A DNA stretch of 64,000 bases from assembly GCA_041306075.1 (NCBI GenBank), contig JBFYKH010000007.1:1-64000 (forward strand). Reading direction: 5' to 3'. Both the position numbers and the translations under genes were made by a program. This DNA is from JAHIYG01 sp041306075. GTDB lineage: Archaea; Altiarchaeota; Altiarchaeia; IMC4; SCGC-AAA252-I15. The stretch's first letter is position 1, and each line of letters opens with the position of its first letter. The notes below the pieces were generated by a model. The model ran no database searches. It worked only from the letters and a program-made list of their open reading frames with translations, and was not told the DNA's origin. Positions 8,050 to 15,253 of the stretch are shown piece by piece.

Positions 8050-8705
8050 TGCACACCAAGAGGATAGCGGCCGGCGGAGTCAAGGGGGTCAAGTGGACCG
8101 CCACACCGAGGGGTCCGCACAGGAAGAAGGAGTCCATGCCGCTCGTCGACGTCATAAAGGCGCTCGGCTTCGCGGACAACACCCGCGAGGCGAGGAAGAT
8201 AATCGTCGGGGGGATGGTCAACGTGGACGGCGGCAAATGCAGGGCCCTCAACCACGGCGTAGGCCTCATGGACGTGGTGTCCATACCATCCCTGAAGAAG
8301 GACTGGCGGATAGTCCCGAGGAAGAACGGCCTGATAATCAGCGAGATATCCCACAAGGACGCGAAGCTGAAGCCGTGCAAGGTCAAGGCCAAGAGGCTCC
8401 TGCCGAAGGGCGTCATGCAGGTGACGGTCCACGACGGATACGCGTTCAACACCGAGAAGAAGTACGCGGTCAACGACACCCTCGTGTTCGAGATACCGGA
8501 GCGCAAGGTGGCCGAAGTCGTGCCGTTCGCAACCGGGAGCTCGGCAATCGTCGTGAAGGGAAGGCACCGCGGCGCAAGCGGGGAGATAAAGGAGATAGTC
8601 GCGGGCTCGGCCGCAAACAAGTCGCTCACGACGGTAGGCGACGCGCAGACACTCACCGACTACGTTTTCGTTACCGGCAAAGCCAAGCCGGTGGTTGAGG
8701 TATGA
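8049..8705 (+). CDS. rps4e: 30S ribosomal protein S4e
   Basis: Archaeal/eukaryotic small-subunit protein S4e, 218 residues. The ATG overlaps the last base of the rpl24 stop and gives MHTKRIAAGGVKGVKW. An S4-type RNA-binding domain (LGFADNTREARKIIVGGMVN, residues 37-56) is followed by the central S4e domain and a KOW-like C-terminus (GRHRGASGEIKEI). A longer reading into rpl24 is rejected because it adds non-conserved residues. It overlaps rpl5 by four bases. Confidence 0.96.
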   Translation: MHTKRIAAGGVKGVKWTATPRGPHRKKESMPLVDVIKALGFADNTREARKIIVGGMVNVDGGKCRALNHGVGLMDVVSIPSLKKDWRIVPRKNGLIISEISHKDAKLKPCKVKAKRLLPKGVMQVTVHDGYAFNTEKKYAVNDTLVFEIPERKVAEVVPFATGSSAIVVKGRHRGASGEIKEIVAGSAANKSLTTVGDAQTLTDYVFVTGKAKPVVEV

Positions 8706-9223
8706 TGGCAAACGCGATGGAGAATCCCCGGATTGAGAAGGTCACCGTCAACATAGGCGTTGGCGAGTCAGGGGAGCGGCTCGGGAAGGCCGAGAAGCTG
8801 GTCGCCAAGCTCACCTCGAAGAAGCCGGTCAGGACGGTCTCCAGGCACAAGATTCCCACATGGGACCTGAAGAAGGGCGAGCCCATCGGATGCAAGGTCA
8901 CACTCCGCGGGAAAGCGGCGGAGGAGATAATCAAGCGGACGCTCTACGCCAAGAACAACGCGCTCAAGCCCGGGAACTTCGACAGGAACGGCAACGTCTC
9001 CTTCGGCATACCGGAGTACATCGACATACAGGGGCTGAAATACGACCCCGAGATAGGCGTCTTCGGAATGAACGTGAACATAAACCTGGGAAAGCCCGGA
9101 TACAGCATCCAGCGCCGCGCCCGGAAGCCGTCTAAGGTCCCCTCCTACGCGAGAGTGCAGAGGGAGGAGGCCGTAGAGTTCATGAAAACAAAGTTTGGTG
9201 TTAAAATTGAAGAAGAAGACTGA
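8702..9223 (+). CDS. rpl5: 50S ribosomal protein L5 (uL5)
   Basis: 5S rRNA-binding protein L5, 173 residues. The signatures RIEKVTVNIGVGESGERLGK, KIPTWDLKKGEPIGCKVTLR and FGIPEYIDIQGLKYDPEIG are typical of Archaea. Two ATG codons are in tandem at 8702 and 8705; the first overlaps the rps4e stop. The 3' end overlaps the TTG-started rps14 by 17 bases. Confidence 0.95.
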   Translation: MMANAMENPRIEKVTVNIGVGESGERLGKAEKLVAKLTSKKPVRTVSRHKIPTWDLKKGEPIGCKVTLRGKAAEEIIKRTLYAKNNALKPGNFDRNGNVSFGIPEYIDIQGLKYDPEIGVFGMNVNINLGKPGYSIQRRARKPSKVPSYARVQREEAVEFMKTKFGVKIEEED

Positions 9224-9374
9224 ATCCGGCAAGAACAAGAAGGCCTGGGCGAAGAACATCAGCTGTAGCGTGTGCGGCACGAACAAGGGCATGATACACA
9301 AATACGGCCTTGAGATATGCAGACGGTGCTTCAGGGAGGTCGCCCAGAGCATAGGATTCAAGAAACTGAGCTAA
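9207..9374 (+). CDS. rps14: 30S ribosomal protein S14 (uS14), zinc type
   Basis: Short S14 of 55 residues. Two CxxC pairs (C20-C23 in CSVCG and C38-C41 in CRRC) form the zinc site, followed by the C-terminal FREVAQSIGFKKLS helix typical of archaeal S14. No ATG fits: the best start is the TTG at 9207 (LKKKTESGKN), inside the end of rpl5; the only in-frame ATG is residue 29, after the first zinc pair. The stop is one base before rps7. The zinc motif and position after rpl5 make the identification firm; the start is less certain. Confidence 0.9.
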   Translation: MKKKTESGKNKKAWAKNISCSVCGTNKGMIHKYGLEICRRCFREVAQSIGFKKLS

Positions 9375-9375
9375 A

Positions 9376-9981
9376 ATGGCAGAGATAAAGCTTTTCGGGA
9401 GATGGGACTATAACGTGACGCTCAAAGACCAGGGGATGGCAAGGTACATCTGCCTGAACCCGGTGTACATGCCGCACACGTCCGGCAGGTACATAGGCAA
9501 ACAGTTCTCGAAGAGCAAGATGAACGTCGTGGAGCGGCTAGTCAACAAGCTGATGCGCTCCGGCCAGGGCACGAGGAAGGTGGCCGGCCGTTACATCCGG
9601 GGCGGCGGCAACACCGGCAAGAAGATGAACGCCCTCAAGATAGTCGAGAATGCGTTCGAGCTGGTGGAGGCGAGGACCAAGAAGAACCCCCTCCAGGTCT
9701 TCATAGACGCGATACAGAACGCGGGACCGCGCGAGGAGACGACCACGATCATATACGGCGGCATAAGGTACCACCAGTCCGTTGACGTTTCGACGCAGAG
9801 GCGGGTCGACTTCGCCCTGAAGTACCTGTCGCTCGGCGCTTTCGCGACGGCGTTCAACAAGAACAAGGCGATAGCGGAGTGCCTCGCCGACGAGATAGTG
9901 TGGGCGTCTAATTCTGAGAACAAATCGTACGCGATCCAGAGGAAAGAGGAGACAGAGCGGATTGCGCAATCAGCCAGATGA
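9376..9981 (+). CDS. rps7: 30S ribosomal protein S7 (uS7)
   Basis: Small-subunit head organiser S7, 201 residues. The archaeal N-terminal region (KLFGRWDYNVTLKDQGMARY) precedes the S7 core: VVERLVNKLMRSGQGTRKVAG, AFELVEARTKKNPLQVF and VDVSTQRRVDFALKYL. It normally follows S12 in the archaeal str cluster; here it directly follows S14, so the S10/spc block has been joined to the str block. EF-2 starts eight bases later. Confidence 0.96.
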   Translation: MAEIKLFGRWDYNVTLKDQGMARYICLNPVYMPHTSGRYIGKQFSKSKMNVVERLVNKLMRSGQGTRKVAGRYIRGGGNTGKKMNALKIVENAFELVEARTKKNPLQVFIDAIQNAGPREETTTIIYGGIRYHQSVDVSTQRRVDFALKYLSLGAFATAFNKNKAIAECLADEIVWASNSENKSYAIQRKEETERIAQSAR

Positions 9982-9989
9982 GGTAGAAA

Positions 9990-12179
9990 ATGGGCCGTCA
10001 AGAGCAGGTAGCGGAAAAGGTAATGCACGTCGTCAGCGACTTGGACAGGGTTAGGAACATGGGCATAGTCGCCCACATCGACCACGGGAAGACTACGCTC
10101 TCCGACAGCCTCCTCGCCAACGCGGGGCTCATATCGATGGACAACGCCGGCAAGCAGCTGGCCATGGACTTCCACGAGGACGAGCAGCAGAGGGGAATCA
10201 CCATCAACGCGGCGAACGTCTCGATGACCCACGAATACGACGGCAAACAGTTCCTCATCAACATGATAGACACCCCCGGGCACGTCGACTTCGGCGGGGA
10301 CGTGACGCGAGCCATGCGGGCCGTCGACGGCGTCGTGGTCGTCGTGTGCGCGGTCGAAGGCGTCATGCCGCAGACCAAGACGGTCCTCAGCCAGGCCCTC
10401 AAGGAGCGGTGCAGGCCGGTCGTCCTCGTCAACAAGGTGGACCGCCTCATAAACGAGCTGAAACTCACACCCGAGGAGCTGCAGAAGAGGCTCCTGAAGA
10501 TCATAGCGGAAATCAACAAGATAGTGCAGATGAAGCAGCCTGAAGGCATAGACTGGCGCGTGGACGTCAACGGCGGCTCGGTCGCGTTCGGAAGCGGCTT
10601 CCACAAGTGGGCGATAAACGTCCCCTACATGAAGAAGACGGGGATAGGATTCGCCGACATCATAAAATACTGCAACGACGGCAACCAGAAGGAGCTCTCG
10701 AAGAGGGCGCCCGTCCACACAATCATCCTGGACATGGCCGTACGGCATCTGCCGAGCCCCGTCCAGGCGCAGAAGATAAGGATACCGCAGATATGGAAGG
10801 GCGACCTCGAAAGCGAAATCGGAAAGAGCATGATGGCATGCGACTCCAAGGGGAAGGTCGCCATCATGATAACGAACATACAGACGTTCGACAAGCGGGA
10901 GGGCGAAGTCGCCACCGGCCGGATATTCTCCGGCACCGTCAGGGAAGGCCAGGACCTATACCTCGTCAACGGCAAGATGCGCGAGAGGGTCACCCACGTC
11001 GGCCTCTACATGGGCGCGTCAAGGCAGAACGTGGAGGCCATACCCGCAGGCAACATAGTCGCGCTCACCGGCCTCAAGCACGCGTACACCGGCGAGACAG
11101 TGTCCGAGGAGGACATAGCACCCTTCGAGGCGATACAGCACCACAGCGAGCCGGTCGTCACAGTCGCGGTCGAGGCCAAGCACATGAAGGACCTCCCCCG
11201 TGTAATCGAAGTCCTCCGCCAGGCCGCGAAGGAGGACCCGACGCTGAGGGCAGCCCTCAACGAGGAGACCGGCGAACACCTCCTCTCCGGGATGGGCGAA
11301 CTCCACCTCGAAGTCATAACCAACAGGATAAAGGCGAGCGGCCTCGAGATGGTCGTCTCCCAGCCCATAGTCGTGTACCGGGAGACCATAGACGGGCAGT
11401 TCGGCCCGGTCGAAGGGAAATCGCCGAACAAGCACAACAAGTTCCTCATGCGCGTCGAACCCCTCGAAGACGAGACGTTCGAGGCCATAAGGGCCGGCAA
11501 CATCGAGGAGGGACGCCGCAAGGACCGGAGCAAGGACATATGGCAGACCCTCTACGGCTACGGCATGGAAAAGGAGGAGGCCAAGCGCGTCATAGACGTC
11601 TACCACGGCAACATGATGATAGACATGACGAAGGGCGTCCAGCACCTCGACGAGGTCATGGAGCTCCTCCTAGACGGATTCGAGAACGTCATGGACAACG
11701 GCGCCCTCGCGAAGGAGCCGATGACGAAAGTCAAGGTCCTCCTCGAGGACTTGTCGCTACACGAGGACGCCATACACAGGGGGCCCGCGCAGATACTGCC
11801 CGCAGTCAAAAACCCCATGTACATATGCATACTAAGGAGCAGGCCCGGCCTCCTGGAGCCCATGCAGAACGTGTGGGTCGACGTCCCCCAGCAGTACATG
11901 GGCTCCGTCACCCGCGAGATGCAGCGCAGGCGCGGCGTCGTGACCAACATGACAGCGAAGGACGAGCTCATGACAATCGAGGCGAAAGTCCCGGTCGGAG
12001 AGTCATTCGGCTTCGCAGGCGACATCAGAAGCGCCACGGAAGGCCACGCGCTCTGGAGCACAGAGAACGCCGGATACGCCAGGCTGCCGACCGAGCTGCA
12101 GACCAAGATAGTCTCACAGATACGCGACCGCAAGGGCCTCAAGAAGGAGCTCCCGAAGGCGGAGGACTACGCCAACTGA
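9990..12179 (+). CDS. fusA: Elongation factor 2 (EF-2)
   Basis: Translocation GTPase, 729 residues, full length for archaeal EF-2. GTPase motifs are G1 AHIDHGKTT, G3 DTPGHVDF and G4 NKVDR. Domain IV contains LHEDAIHRGPAQILPAV, in which H596 corresponds to the histidine modified to diphthamide, so the target of that pathway is retained. No intein is present. It sits in one operon with rps7, and a TATA box follows it before EF-1A. Confidence 0.97.
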   Translation: MGRQEQVAEKVMHVVSDLDRVRNMGIVAHIDHGKTTLSDSLLANAGLISMDNAGKQLAMDFHEDEQQRGITINAANVSMTHEYDGKQFLINMIDTPGHVDFGGDVTRAMRAVDGVVVVVCAVEGVMPQTKTVLSQALKERCRPVVLVNKVDRLINELKLTPEELQKRLLKIIAEINKIVQMKQPEGIDWRVDVNGGSVAFGSGFHKWAINVPYMKKTGIGFADIIKYCNDGNQKELSKRAPVHTIILDMAVRHLPSPVQAQKIRIPQIWKGDLESEIGKSMMACDSKGKVAIMITNIQTFDKREGEVATGRIFSGTVREGQDLYLVNGKMRERVTHVGLYMGASRQNVEAIPAGNIVALTGLKHAYTGETVSEEDIAPFEAIQHHSEPVVTVAVEAKHMKDLPRVIEVLRQAAKEDPTLRAALNEETGEHLLSGMGELHLEVITNRIKASGLEMVVSQPIVVYRETIDGQFGPVEGKSPNKHNKFLMRVEPLEDETFEAIRAGNIEEGRRKDRSKDIWQTLYGYGMEKEEAKRVIDVYHGNMMIDMTKGVQHLDEVMELLLDGFENVMDNGALAKEPMTKVKVLLEDLSLHEDAIHRGPAQILPAVKNPMYICILRSRPGLLEPMQNVWVDVPQQYMGSVTREMQRRRGVVTNMTAKDELMTIEAKVPVGESFGFAGDIRSATEGHALWSTENAGYARLPTELQTKIVSQIRDRKGLKKELPKAEDYAN

Positions 12180-12181
12180 CG

Positions 12182-12190
12182 TATATATAA
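12182..12190 (+). promoter_or_regulatory. TATA box of the EF-1A gene
   Basis: The sequence tatatataa lies about 56 bases before the EF-1A ATG. Initiation about 25 bases downstream would leave a leader of around 30 bases containing GGAGG at 12225-12229. The 62-base gap with its own promoter separates EF-1A from EF-2. Confidence 0.7.
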
Positions 12191-12241
12191 GGAACACAAC
12201 AATAAGTAAAGCTAAATTTAACAAATGGAGGATAGGGAAAA

Positions 12242-13513
12242 ATGGCTGACAAACCGCACATGAACCTTGTGTTCATAGGGCACGTGGACCACGGGAAGTC
12301 GACGCTCGTCGGCAGGCTCATGTACGAGCTCGGCGAGGTCACAGAGCAGCAGATGAAGAACCTCAAGGAAGAGGCTGCGAAGTCCGGCAAGGCGACGTTC
12401 GAGTACGCCTGGGTCATGGACTCCTTGAAAGAGGAGCGCGAACGCGGAGTCACAATCGACATCGCGCACAAGAAATTCCAGACTCAGAAGAAGTACTTCA
12501 CCATCATCGACGCCCCAGGCCACAGGGACTTCGTGAAGAACATGATAACCGGCGCCTCCCAGGCAGACGCGGCCGTCCTGGTCGTCGACGTGCAGAACGG
12601 CGTGCAGCCGCAGACGAAGGAGCACGCATTCCTGTCCAAGACCCTCGGCCTGAAGCAGATGATAATCGCCGTCAACAAGATGGACGCCGTCAAATACGAG
12701 GAGGCAAAATACAACAAATGCGTTGACGACGTCAAAAGCCTGCTGAAGAGCATCGGATACGACGTCAGCAAGATACCCTTCATACCGACCTCCGCATACC
12801 AGGGGGACAACCTGAAGACCAAGAGCGCGAACACCCCCTACTACAAGGGCAACCCGCTCCTGACGGAACTCGACAACCTAGAGGCCCCGGCCAAGCAGAC
12901 CGACAAGCCCCTGAGGCTGCCGGTACAGGACGTCTACACCATCACCGGCGTCGGGACAGTCCCCGTAGGCCGCGTGGAGACGGGCGTCATGAAGCCGAAC
13001 GACAAGATAATCTTCATGCCGGCGAACGTCACCGGCGAAGTGAAGACCGTCGAGATGCACCACGAGCAGCTGCCGAAGGCAGAGCCCGGAGACAACATCG
13101 GATTCAACGTCCGCGGAATAGGCAAGAACGACGTCAAACGCGGAGACGTGGTCGGACTAGTCTCGAACCCGCCGACGGTGGCGGAGGAGTTCACGGCGAA
13201 CATCGTCGTCCTCCAGCACCCGAGCGCGATAACCGTGGGCTACACGCCGGTCTTCCACATACACACCGCCCAGGTCGCAATGGAGTTCATAGAACTCATT
13301 AAGACCCTGGACCCGAAGACAGGCCAAGTCAAACAGGAGAAGCCCGAATTCCTGAAGGCAGGCGACGTCGCGGTCGTAAGAATCAGGCCCACAAGGCCGA
13401 CCGTCGTCGAAGCAGCCAAGGAATTCCCGCCCCTGGGCCGATTCGCAATCCGCGACATGGGCCAGACAGTGGCTGCAGGAATGGTCATAGAGGTGAAGAA
13501 GAAGGCGATGTGA
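12242..13513 (+). CDS. tuf: Elongation factor 1-alpha (EF-1A)
   Basis: GTPase that delivers aminoacyl-tRNA to the A site, 423 residues. Motifs are G1 GHVDHGKST near residue 11, G3 DAPGHRDF, G4 NKMD and the G5 region TSAYQGDN, followed by both beta-barrel domains (GVGTVPVGRVETGVMKPND and GRFAIRDMGQTVAAGMV). It has its own TATA box and a GGAGG leader. Downstream, a CCTTC/GAAGG stem flanking a T6 tract at 13523-13546 may partly terminate transcription before rps10. Confidence 0.97.
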   Translation: MADKPHMNLVFIGHVDHGKSTLVGRLMYELGEVTEQQMKNLKEEAAKSGKATFEYAWVMDSLKEERERGVTIDIAHKKFQTQKKYFTIIDAPGHRDFVKNMITGASQADAAVLVVDVQNGVQPQTKEHAFLSKTLGLKQMIIAVNKMDAVKYEEAKYNKCVDDVKSLLKSIGYDVSKIPFIPTSAYQGDNLKTKSANTPYYKGNPLLTELDNLEAPAKQTDKPLRLPVQDVYTITGVGTVPVGRVETGVMKPNDKIIFMPANVTGEVKTVEMHHEQLPKAEPGDNIGFNVRGIGKNDVKRGDVVGLVSNPPTVAEEFTANIVVLQHPSAITVGYTPVFHIHTAQVAMEFIELIKTLDPKTGQVKQEKPEFLKAGDVAVVRIRPTRPTVVEAAKEFPPLGRFAIRDMGQTVAAGMVIEVKKKAM

Positions 13514-13553
13514 ACAACATCCCTTCCAAACACCCTTTTTTGAAGGCTATAAG

Positions 13554-13862
13554 ATGGAGAAAGCACGAATCATCCTCATAGGAAAGGAAAACAGGATACT
13601 GGACGACGTATGCGGCCAGATAGTCGAGGTCGCCCAGAAGACCGGGACCAAATTCAGCGGCCCCATACCGATGCCGACCAAGAAGATGAGGGTGACATGC
13701 CGTAAGGCCACAAGCGGCGACGGCACGGAGACATGGGACCGGTGGGACATGCGCATACACAAGCGCATCATCGACCTCAACGCAAACGAAAGGAGCCTGA
13801 GGCAGATAATGCGCATACAGGTCCCCGACGGCGTGCACATCGAAATCGAGCTGACAAAATAA
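13554..13862 (+). CDS. rps10: 30S ribosomal protein S10 (uS10)
   Basis: Small-subunit protein S10, 102 residues, the normal archaeal length. MEKARIILIGKENRILDDV, the GPIPMPTKKMRVTCRK loop and MRIHKRIIDLNANERSLRQI match the family. Its position after EF-1A is the conserved archaeal arrangement. A 40-base gap with a T6 tract precedes it; no good independent TATA box is seen, so it is probably read through from EF-1A. Confidence 0.96.
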   Translation: MEKARIILIGKENRILDDVCGQIVEVAQKTGTKFSGPIPMPTKKMRVTCRKATSGDGTETWDRWDMRIHKRIIDLNANERSLRQIMRIQVPDGVHIEIELTK

Positions 13863-13873
13863 AGGATAAACGA

Positions 13874-13907
13874 CGGGGTACGAGGAACCCTATCCTCCAA
13901 TACCCCG
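13874..13907 (+). terminator. Stem-loop after rps10, possible terminator
   Basis: A two-part hairpin pairs CGGGGTA (13874-13880) with TACCCCG (13901-13907), and GAGGA with TCCTC inside it. A short T-rich stretch (ttctttt, 13916-13922) follows. This marks the end of the 12-kb translation cluster and may also protect the 3' end of the transcript. Confidence 0.45.
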
Positions 13908-13981
13908 CCGAACCATTCTTTTAATACAGTAACCCCTTATTATCAACCCTAGACGCCCAACAAACGCTCTAGGACATAAAA

Positions 13982-14040
13982 AGCTCCCCTGGCGTAGACG
14001 CCCCAGATGCTTATGCATCGGGCGCTCCAGCCGGGGAGCT
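13982..14040 (+). ncRNA. Structured element upstream of tRNA-Glu
   Basis: An 8-bp outer stem (AGCTCCCC 13982-13989 with GGGGAGCT 14033-14040) encloses two small hairpins, GGCG-TAGA-CGCC (13991-14002) and GATGC-TTAT-GCATC. It ends 15 bases before the tRNA. The fold is tRNA-sized at its outer stem but is only 59 bases long, with no T-loop or anticodon loop, and it has no C/D or H/ACA boxes. It could be a processed leader or a small RNA co-transcribed with the tRNA; the function is unknown. Confidence 0.35.
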
Positions 14041-14055
14041 GGTAGCATATAATAC

Positions 14056-14130
14056 GCTCCCGTAGTGTAGACCGGCCTATCATTCCGGACTTTCGATCCG
14101 GTGACTCGGGTTCAAATCCCGACGGGAGCA
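14056..14130 (+). tRNA. tRNA-Glu (anticodon UUC)
   Basis: Full cloverleaf of 75 bases. The acceptor GCTCCCG (14056-14062) pairs with CGGGAGC (14123-14129), and discriminator A is at 14130. The anticodon stem CCGGA/TCCGG closes the loop CTTTCGA with anticodon TTC, and the T-arm is CTCGGGTTCAAATCCCG. CCA is not encoded. No intron is present. The sequence closely follows other archaeal tRNA-Glu genes. It is followed by accessory DNA. Confidence 0.95.
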
Positions 14131-14161
14131 AGACCCATTAAGGTTAAGAAAAAGAGCAAAG

Positions 14162-14169
14162 ATTATATA
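14162..14169 (+). promoter_or_regulatory. TATA-like box downstream of tRNA-Glu
   Basis: The sequence attatata lies about 28 bases before the ATG at 14194, the spacing seen for leaderless genes elsewhere in this window. It supports that ORF start. Confidence 0.45.
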
Positions 14170-14193
14170 GAGGGTTGTCGCTCTACATACCCG

Positions 14194-14517
14194 ATGGAGC
14201 AGGCGATATACCCGAACAAGACAGGCTTCACAGACTTTAAGACTAGCTTCTTCCAGGACCCCGCGATAACACCAGGCAACCGCGACACCGTCAAACAATT
14301 CCTAAAGCTGCACAGTAGCCTGGGAGTCAAAGAACGCAGGCAGCGTAACCGACCCAGTAAACTAAAGACCATCCTCCAAGACAATGTATTCTCCGGACAA
14401 GAGACTCGCTGGAGGGCGTTCATCTCGTCCTTATCCCACACTGCAAAAATTATTCCTTTATCTCATCCAGTTCTTTCACGAGCATGTGGAACGAACTCTC
14501 ATCGAACCATAATCTGA
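14194..14517 (+). CDS. Small ORF, possible integrase N-terminal remnant
   Basis: A 107-residue ORF directly downstream of tRNA-Glu, with a TATA box at leaderless spacing before its ATG. Residues 25-65 (GNRDTVKQFLKLHSSLG, then RPSKLKTIL) resemble the helical N-terminal SAM-like domain of archaeal tyrosine recombinases, which commonly integrate at tRNA genes. No catalytic R...HxxR...Y domain follows; from about residue 70 the sequence looks non-coding and it overlaps the antisense ORF at 14450-14700. I read it as a decayed integrase start, but it may be a small unrelated protein. The family call is inference. Confidence 0.35.
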   Translation: MEQAIYPNKTGFTDFKTSFFQDPAITPGNRDTVKQFLKLHSSLGVKERRQRNRPSKLKTILQDNVFSGQETRWRAFISSLSHTAKIIPLSHPVLSRACGTNSHRTII

Positions 14518-14700
14518 TGGCATTTATGCGTGGGGGGGGGGTGTGTCCGTCCCCATCTCATCGCATGATTCCTCCTCGTCCTTGGTTACTACATGGAAGA
14601 AGTCAGTGATTAGCGTGTGGACTTTACCTGTGAGGTCGTAAGTTTCAACCTCAACCTCTTCGCCGCTTTGTCGTAACTCTATGCCCCTAATGCTTTTCAT
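14450..14700 (-). pseudogene. Small acidic ORF split at a C10 tract
   Basis: From the ATG at 14700 (SD-like GGGGGGAGAG just upstream, TTTATA about 30 bases above) this strand codes 58 residues (MKSIRGIELRQSGEEVEVET...) and stops at 14524-14526, right after a run of ten Cs (Gs on the plus strand, 14532-14541). One extra C would open the frame into RINAIRLWFDESSFHMLVKE, ending with a Lys/Glu-rich helix and a stop at 14450-14452, for a protein of about 83 residues. The joined product looks far more natural than the short one. It is either a homopolymer sequencing error, a phase-variable gene or a recent frameshift. No family is recognised. Confidence 0.5.
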
Positions 14701-14878
14701 CTCTCCCCCCAGCTAGGTATGCCCTTGACAGCGTATAAACACATGGATTTTAGGACATGAAGACCAATGTTCAAAATCCTAGTCGACCTAGTCGTTGAAT
14801 GTGCTCGTTGCGTCTAGGCTGGTGCGCACCTTTTGAACGCTGGGAGATATGCATAAGGGCTTATTTACCTTAACCCTA

Positions 14879-15175
14879 ATGGATATTATGGCAAATGCGA
14901 GAATCAACTACCTTATAGACGCCCTACTTGGGTTGAGTTTCTTCATTACTGCTGCGACAAGCGTAATCATATTCCTTTTCCTGCCTTCAGGGGTCCGCCA
15001 GGGAGGCTACCAGGAGTTTATGGGCATAACCAAAAGCACATATGGCCTTGTGCACACATACGTCGGCCTATTGATGATAGGCCTCTCGCTCGTACATCTT
15101 GTGTTGCACTTTGATTGGATAGTGTGCATGACTAAAAACCTTTTCAAGAAAACCGGCGAATGTGCTGTAGAGTAA
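14879..15175 (+). CDS. DUF4405-type membrane protein
   Basis: Small integral membrane protein of about 98 residues with two hydrophobic helix pairs. NYLIDALLGLSFFITAATSV, a middle FLPSGVRQGGYQEFMGITK loop, then a second pair with conserved histidines (VHTYVGLL, LVHLVLHFDWIV) fit the DUF4405 cytochrome-b-like pattern, in which such histidines may bind haem. The start at 14879 (alternative 14888) suits a TATA-like cttattta at 14859-14866; the longer ATG at 14849 would lie upstream of that box. It is followed by a T10 tract at 15208-15217 that can terminate transcription. Confidence 0.7.
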   Translation: MDIMANARINYLIDALLGLSFFITAATSVIIFLFLPSGVRQGGYQEFMGITKSTYGLVHTYVGLLMIGLSLVHLVLHFDWIVCMTKNLFKKTGECAVE

Positions 15176-15207
15176 TTCCCTGTCGGATTACGTGTTCAAA
15201 TGCGGGG

Positions 15208-15217
15208 TTTTTTTTTT
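15208..15217 (+). terminator. Oligo-T tract
   Basis: Ten consecutive Ts follow GCGGGG about 30 bases after the DUF4405 gene. Archaeal RNA polymerase terminates at such tracts. The same tract may supply the AT-rich promoter element for the secreted repeat protein at 15254. Confidence 0.5.
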
Positions 15218-15242
15218 AAGCATGTGGCCCCATACTATTAAT

Positions 15243-15248
15243 GAGGTG
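15243..15248 (+). promoter_or_regulatory. Strong Shine-Dalgarno (GAGGTG)
   Basis: GAGGTG lies five bases before the ATG at 15254. It stands out because most first genes in this window lack any ribosome site and appear leaderless. Confidence 0.7.
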
Positions 15249-15253
15249 TTTTT

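Noticed and set aside
9207..9374. Absence of S14 because no ATG-started ORF exists
   Set aside because: Reading the frame shows both CxxC pairs and the S14 C-terminus; a TTG start explains why it is easily missed.
10607..12190. 527-codon frame overlapping EF-2
   Set aside because: Same-strand shadow of EF-2 in another frame, Arg/Gly/His-rich and without motifs.
13983..14039. A second tRNA before tRNA-Glu
   Set aside because: The 7-bp outer stem looks like an acceptor, but the element is 57 bases with four-base loops and has no T-arm or anticodon loop.
14101..14193. N-terminal extension of the post-tRNA ORF starting inside the tRNA
   Set aside because: It would place the coding start in the tRNA T-arm; the TATA box and leaderless spacing support the ATG at 14194.
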